Shown piece by piece: positions 6,178 through 9,440 of a stretch of 9,440 nt of DNA. How positions within the stretch are numbered: position 1 is the first letter of the stretch; each line of letters starts with the position of its first letter. The notes beneath the pieces were generated by a model that had not been told where the DNA came from, did no database searches, and worked only from the letters and a program-made list of their open reading frames with translations. Both the position numbers and the translations under genes were made by a program. The DNA is from HRBIN29 sp034431815 (GTDB lineage Bacteria; Chloroflexota; Dehalococcoidia; Tepidiformales; Tepidiformaceae), in the NCBI GenBank assembly GCA_034431815.1, contig DAOUCS010000184.1, positions 1 to 9,440 of the forward strand, read 5' to 3'.

Positions 6178-7178
6178 GGGGCATCCGGAAGCGTTTCGGC
6201 GCCAACGAGGTGCTCCGCGGCGTGGACCTCGAGGTCGAACGCGGCGAAATCCTCGCCTTGGTGGGGCCGAGCGGCTGCGGGAAGACCACCCTCCTCCGCA
6301 TCATCGCCGGGCTGGAGCAGCCGGACGGCGGGGAGGTCGTCCTCGGGGGGCGTCTCCTCGCCTCCCCTCGAGGCTCCGTTCCGCCCGAACGCCGCCGCGT
6401 CGGCCTGGTCTTTCAAGAGTACGCCCTCTTTCCCCACCTCGATGTCGCGGCCAACGTCGCCTTCGGCGTTCCGCGGGGCGTGGACAAGCGGCGCCGGGTA
6501 TCCGAGCTCCTCGAGCTGGTTGGGCTGAGCGGCTCGGAGCGCCGGATGCCCCACGAGCTTTCCGGCGGGCAGCAGCAGCGGGTCGCCCTGGCACGAACCC
6601 TGGCCGCCGAGCCGGAGCTGGTACTCCTGGATGAGCCGTTCTCGAACCTCGACGCCGGCCTGCGGGCACGCGTCCGCGACGACGTCCTTCGGATCCTCCG
6701 CGCAGCCGGAATCACGGCGATCGTGGTAACGCACGACCAGGCAGAGGCGCTCAGCCTGCCCGGCCGCGTGGCGGTGCTCATCGAAGGGCGCATCGCCCAG
6801 GTAGGGACAGCCGAAGAAGTGTACCGGCGGCCGGCCTCCCGGGCAGTGGCCGAATTCGTAGGCGAGGCGAACTTCCTCCCGGTGACCCGCGTCCGCGACG
6901 GGCTCATCGAGTTCGAACTGGGGAGTCTCCGCTCGCCGGCGCTTCCAGGCGGCCGCTTCGACGTGATGCTTCGCCCGGAAGAGCTCGTCCTCGCGCCCGA
7001 TGGCGTCCCTGCACGCGTCGTGGGGCTCTCCTACTTCGGTCACGACCAGCTCATCGCGCTGGCCCTGCCGAGCGGGACGATCGTGCGCGTGCGGACGCTC
7101 GGGCACGATTTCCCGAAGCCGGGTGCCATCGTGGGCGTTCGCCTGGCGGGCGAACCGCGGCTCGTCGCGGAGCGCTAG
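6150..7178 (+). CDS. Ferric iron ABC transporter, ATP-binding subunit (FbpC-type)
   Basis: The protein has 342 residues and is the ATPase driving the iron importer at the inner face of the membrane. All nucleotide-binding motifs are intact: Walker A GPSGCGKTT (39-47), Q-loop VFQEYALFPHL with Gln89, signature LSGGQQQRVALARTL (137-151), Walker B LVLLDEP (157-163) and the switch His195 in VVTHDQAEA. The part after residue about 235 ('FVGEANFLPVTRV', 'MLRPEEL') is a TOBE-like regulatory domain, typical of the CysA/PotA/FbpC group. The GTG start at 6150 is preceded by GGAG (6139-6142) at 7 nt and lies inside the permease gene, so translation is probably coupled. The stop is only 7 bp from the stop of the convergent flavin reductase gene. 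Confidence 0.93.
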   Translation: MDGTHLLELRGIRKRFGANEVLRGVDLEVERGEILALVGPSGCGKTTLLRIIAGLEQPDGGEVVLGGRLLASPRGSVPPERRRVGLVFQEYALFPHLDVAANVAFGVPRGVDKRRRVSELLELVGLSGSERRMPHELSGGQQQRVALARTLAAEPELVLLDEPFSNLDAGLRARVRDDVLRILRAAGITAIVVTHDQAEALSLPGRVAVLIEGRIAQVGTAEEVYRRPASRAVAEFVGEANFLPVTRVRDGLIEFELGSLRSPALPGGRFDVMLRPEELVLAPDGVPARVVGLSYFGHDQLIALALPSGTIVRVRTLGHDFPKPGAIVGVRLAGEPRLVAER

Positions 7179-7185
7179 CCGCCAA

Positions 7186-7686
7186 TTAGCTCCGCACGAA
7201 GCGGCCGAAGGCGCGGTTGTAGTGAATCAGCGGCTCGCCTTCGCTGATGACGGCGCGGACCACCCGGCCGACGAGGATGACGTGATCCCCTCCGTCGAGG
7301 CGCGCGTGCATGGCGCATTCGATGTGGGCGAGCGCGCCCGGCACCAGCGGCAGGCCCGTGGCCTCGCCCTCCTCCAGCGCCTGGCCGGCGAACTTGTCGA
7401 TCCCCTTCGTGGCGAAGTGGAGCGCGAGGTCGCGCTGGCCGTGGGCGAGGACGCTGACGGCCATCGCCTCCGCCTCCGAAAAGACCTCGAACGAATCGGC
7501 GCGCCGATCGAGGCAAACGAGAACGAGCGGCGGTTCGAGCGAGAGCGACGAGAAGGCGCTGGCGGTGAAGCCCGCTAGCCTGCCATCCCGCGGGGACCGC
7601 GCGGTCACGACGGTGACGCCGCTTGCGAACCGCGCCATCGCCTCGCGAAACGCAGCGGCGTCGACGGTGCGGGGTGCGTGGGTCAT
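7186..7686 (-). CDS. Flavin reductase, FMN-binding split-barrel family (HpaC-like)
   Basis: The protein has 166 residues, the usual size for NAD(P)H:flavin oxidoreductases that supply reduced FMN/FAD to a partner monooxygenase. Family features in order are 'FASGVTVVTA' (20-29), 'GFTASAFSSLSLEPPLVLVC' (39-58), which forms the flavin-binding core, then 'GALAHIEC' and 'GDHVILVGRV' in the middle, and 'PLIHYNRAFGRF' at the C-terminus, where the conserved His/Tyr/Arg sit. The ATG at 7684-7686 is preceded on the minus strand by GGAGGAG (plus-strand 7689-7695). It is divergent from a luciferase-like monooxygenase gene across 129 bp, so the two are likely a reductase/oxygenase pair. A stand-alone flavin reductase or FMN-binding protein of other function remains possible. 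Confidence 0.87.
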   Translation of the reverse strand: MTHAPRTVDAAAFREAMARFASGVTVVTARSPRDGRLAGFTASAFSSLSLEPPLVLVCLDRRADSFEVFSEAEAMAVSVLAHGQRDLALHFATKGIDKFAGQALEEGEATGLPLVPGALAHIECAMHARLDGGDHVILVGRVVRAVISEGEPLIHYNRAFGRFVRS

Positions 7687-7750
7687 GGCTCCTCCGGGGG
7701 GCAGGATCGATGGCCGAACGATACCGGCTTCCCAGCCCCGCTGCTACTCG

Positions 7751-7779
7751 GTGACGACCGCCCCTCTCCCGAGTATACT
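7751..7779 (+). promoter_or_regulatory. Predicted sigma70-like promoter of the monooxygenase gene
   Basis: GTGACG (7751-7756) and TATACT (7774-7779) are 17 bp apart, 4 and 5 of 6 matches to consensus, placing the transcription start near 7786, about 30 nt before the GTG start. The -10 lies inside AGTATACT (7772-7779), an exact palindrome, so the same bases also read TATACT on the minus strand toward the flavin reductase. No convincing minus-strand -35 is seen. Confidence 0.55.
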
Positions 7780-7800
7780 TCGCCGAGAGCGAAATACTTC
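7775..7800 (+). repeat. Overlapping direct and inverted repeats at the monooxygenase promoter
   Basis: ATACTTC occurs at 7775-7781 and again at 7794-7800, a 19-bp period (nearly two helical turns). Between and overlapping them is a perfect inverted repeat, TTCGC (7779-7783) and GCGAA (7789-7793), with a 5-bp centre. The set spans the predicted transcription start, where a repressor or dual regulator of the divergent genes could bind. This is a pattern only; no regulator gene is in the window. Confidence 0.4.
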
Positions 7801-7815
7801 CTCCGGGGGGCGACC

Positions 7816-9009
7816 GTGAGCGTGTACCGGCCGGAACGGCTCAAATTCGGCATCTTTTTGGCACCGTTTCATCCGTTGGGCGAAAACCCGACCGTGGCGC
7901 TCGAGCGGGATCTGGAGCTCATCGAGCATCTGGACCGCCTCGACTACGACGAGGCGTGGATTGGCGAACACCACAGCGCAGGCTGGGAGATCATCGCCTC
8001 GCCGGAGATCATGATCGCGGCGGCGGCTCAGCGCACCAAGCACATCCGCCTCGGCACCGGCGTTGTCAGCCTCCCCTACCACCATCCCCTCATGGTGGCC
8101 GACCGGATGGTGCAGCTCGACCACATGACCCGCGGCCGCACCATGCTCGGAGTCGGTCCGGGAGCGCTCACCTCCGACGCCTACATGATGGGCATCGACC
8201 CGCTCACCCAGCGCCGCCGCATGGACGAGGCCCTGCGCGCGATCCTGGCCCTCCTGCGCGGCGAGGTCGTCTCCATGGAGACCGACTGGTTCGTGCTCCG
8301 AGAGGCCCGCCTGCAGCTTGCGCCGTACACGAAGCCGCACATGTTCGTGGCCGTCGCCAGCACGTTCTCGCCTGCCGGGCCGACGACAGCCGGCAAGTAC
8401 GGCGTCGGCGTCTTGTCGGTGGGCGCCCATCAACCCGGCGGTCTCATCTCTCTCCAGCGGACATGGGGCCTCGTGGAGGAGTCCGCGGCGAAGGCGGGCA
8501 CGACCGTGCACCGCCGCGACTGGCGTATCGTCCTGCCCCTCTACCTCGCCGACAGCCGTGAGGAGGCGATCCGCGACGTCGAGGAGGGGTACCGCCGCTG
8601 GAATAAGGAGTACTTCGAGGAGACGCTCGGACGTCCGCCGGACCCGGAGCAGGACTCGCTGGAAGCCGCCATCGAACGGGGAAGCGTCATCGTCGGCAGC
8701 CCCGACGACGCCATCGAGGCCATCGAACGCCTATTCGAGCTTTCCGGCGGCTTCGGCGGACTGCTCGTCCTGGCTCACGAGTGGGCGCCGCGCGAGAAGC
8801 TCTGGCGCTCCTACGAGCTGCTGGCCCGCTACGTCGCGCCCCGGTTCCAGGGCCAGACGGACGTTACCGCGCGGGCGCGCGATTGGGTGTCGGCCAACCG
8901 GGCAACCATCTTCGCGCCCAATGCTGCCGCCATCGGCAAAGCGTTCATCGACGCGGGCGTCGAAATCCCGCAGGAGATGGTGCAACGGATGCAGCGCGGG
9001 CGAACATAG
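7816..9009 (+). CDS. Luciferase-like (LLM) flavin-dependent monooxygenase, limonene monooxygenase-like
   Basis: The protein has 397 residues with a bacterial-luciferase-type TIM barrel. It would use reduced flavin and O2 to oxidise a small organic substrate in the cytosol. Visible family parts are 'LKFGIFLAPFHP' (9-20, first strand), 'YDEAWIGEHHSAGWE' (44-58), 'RLGTGVVSLPYHHPLMVADR' (78-97), 'LDHMTRGRTMLGVGPGAL' (101-118) and a C-terminal 'GSPDDAIEAIERL' (294-306). 'EHHSAGWE' together with 'VGPGAL' resembles the limonene 1,2-monooxygenase (LimB) subgroup, but the substrate is not certain. The GTG at 7816 was chosen because a G-rich run (7805-7810) precedes it and the family's first strand begins shortly after; the frame stays open upstream but lacks family sequence, and the predicted promoter lies within it. 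The divergent flavin reductase is a likely electron partner. Confidence 0.88.
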   Translation: MSVYRPERLKFGIFLAPFHPLGENPTVALERDLELIEHLDRLDYDEAWIGEHHSAGWEIIASPEIMIAAAAQRTKHIRLGTGVVSLPYHHPLMVADRMVQLDHMTRGRTMLGVGPGALTSDAYMMGIDPLTQRRRMDEALRAILALLRGEVVSMETDWFVLREARLQLAPYTKPHMFVAVASTFSPAGPTTAGKYGVGVLSVGAHQPGGLISLQRTWGLVEESAAKAGTTVHRRDWRIVLPLYLADSREEAIRDVEEGYRRWNKEYFEETLGRPPDPEQDSLEAAIERGSVIVGSPDDAIEAIERLFELSGGFGGLLVLAHEWAPREKLWRSYELLARYVAPRFQGQTDVTARARDWVSANRATIFAPNAAAIGKAFIDAGVEIPQEMVQRMQRGRT

Positions 9010-9013
9010 CCCT

Positions 9014-9440
9014 ATGCCCTACGCTCATGTCAACGGGGCGGAACTCTGGTACCAGCAGTTCGGCCGCGGGCCGGACGTGGTGTTCATCCACGGAGCCGGA
9101 GCCAACCACCTCGCCTGGTTCCAGCAGATCCCGGAGTTCTCGCGCGAATTCCGGTGCACAGTGTACGACGCGCGCGGCTGGGGCCTGAGCCGCGGTAGCC
9201 TCGATGTCGGCCGCTGGGCGTTCGGGACGGACCTCGTCGCCCTCCTCGAGGCGCTCGGCATCGGCCAAGCCCACTTCGTGGCCCACTCGATGGGCGGCCG
9301 TGCCGTCGCCGGGGTCATCCGGCACCGTCCGAGCGCCATCCGCAGCATCGTTTTCAGCGGCACGAACGGGGGCGTGACCGACGACCGCATCCGCCAGCTG
9401 CAGGCGGCAGCGCGGCTCCGGCGTCGCGGCTCGCTGCGGG
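9014..9440 (+). CDS. Alpha/beta hydrolase, N-terminal part (3' end outside window)
   Basis: The 142 visible residues start at ATG 9014 and stay open to the window edge. They show the alpha/beta hydrolase fold: oxyanion-hole strand 'VVFIHGAGANHLAWF' (22-36), 'YDARGWGLSRG' (51-61, the D-x-R-G-x-G-x-S motif) and the nucleophile elbow 'VAHSMGG' with Ser92. The elbow reads A-H-S-M-G, so the first Gly of the usual G-x-S-x-G is Ala. The acid and His of the triad would lie beyond the window. The gene begins 4 bp after the monooxygenase stop with no strong Shine-Dalgarno, implying co-transcription and coupled translation, and suggesting it hydrolyses an ester, lactone or related product of the same pathway. 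Esterase, lactonase, epoxide hydrolase or haloperoxidase-like activity cannot be separated from this fragment. Confidence 0.85.
   Translation, partial: MPYAHVNGAELWYQQFGRGPDVVFIHGAGANHLAWFQQIPEFSREFRCTVYDARGWGLSRGSLDVGRWAFGTDLVALLEALGIGQAHFVAHSMGGRAVAGVIRHRPSAIRSIVFSGTNGGVTDDRIRQLQAAARLRRRGSLR

Noticed and set aside
6069..7106. Minus-strand 345-codon frame opposite the ATPase
   Set aside because: The plus strand encodes a complete ABC ATPase with every motif, and the antisense frame shows no domain.
7678..7815. Upstream extension of the monooxygenase to the ATG at 7678
   Set aside because: The extra 46 residues show no family sequence, would overlap the start of the divergent reductase gene, and would contain the predicted promoter.

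Overview
This is a GC-rich, gene-dense bacterial window with short gaps and frequent GTG starts. The lipoprotein carries a Thr/Pro-rich 'TPT'-type linker after its lipobox, and the genes include a HemQ-family coproheme decarboxylase and a fused siroheme-decarboxylase-like protein. Together these suggest a Chloroflexota-type (or similar high-GC, non-proteobacterial) chromosome. That placement is an inference, not a proof. I see no rRNA, tRNA, CRISPR or mobile-element sequence.

Region 1 (1-3319, + strand) is a tetrapyrrole gene cluster. It holds the 3' end of an aldo/keto reductase, then hemQ (coproheme decarboxylase, chlorite-dismutase fold), a compact hemA (glutamyl-tRNA reductase), and a gene encoding two Lrp/AsnC-type modules that resembles a fusion of AhbA and AhbB (siroheme decarboxylase). 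The last three genes are separated by 2 bp each (using the preferred start of the third), so they are probably co-transcribed and translationally coupled. Chemically they cover the first committed step (glutamate-1-semialdehyde), a possible middle step (siroheme to didecarboxysiroheme) and the last step (coproheme to heme b).

Region 2 (3320-7178, + strand) is a ferric-iron ABC importer: lipoprotein binding protein, fused double-domain permease and ATPase. A sigma70-like promoter precedes it, with an 18-bp palindrome (AATTAGG-4-CCTAATT) at the predicted transcription start that looks like a metal-regulator (DtxR/MntR-type) operator. A perfect 32-bp palindrome separates the binding-protein gene from the permease gene and could set differential expression. 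Iron uptake thus lies directly next to heme synthesis.

Region 3 (7186-9440) contains a minus-strand FMN-binding flavin reductase. It is divergent from a plus-strand luciferase-like flavin-dependent monooxygenase, followed 4 bp later by an alpha/beta hydrolase cut by the window end. This looks like a two-component monooxygenase module sharing a 129-bp divergent regulatory region with a good promoter and short repeats.

The most interesting idea is a hybrid heme route, siroheme-type decarboxylation (Ahb) upstream and HemQ at the end, joined at Fe-coproporphyrin III and placed next to a metal-regulated iron importer.
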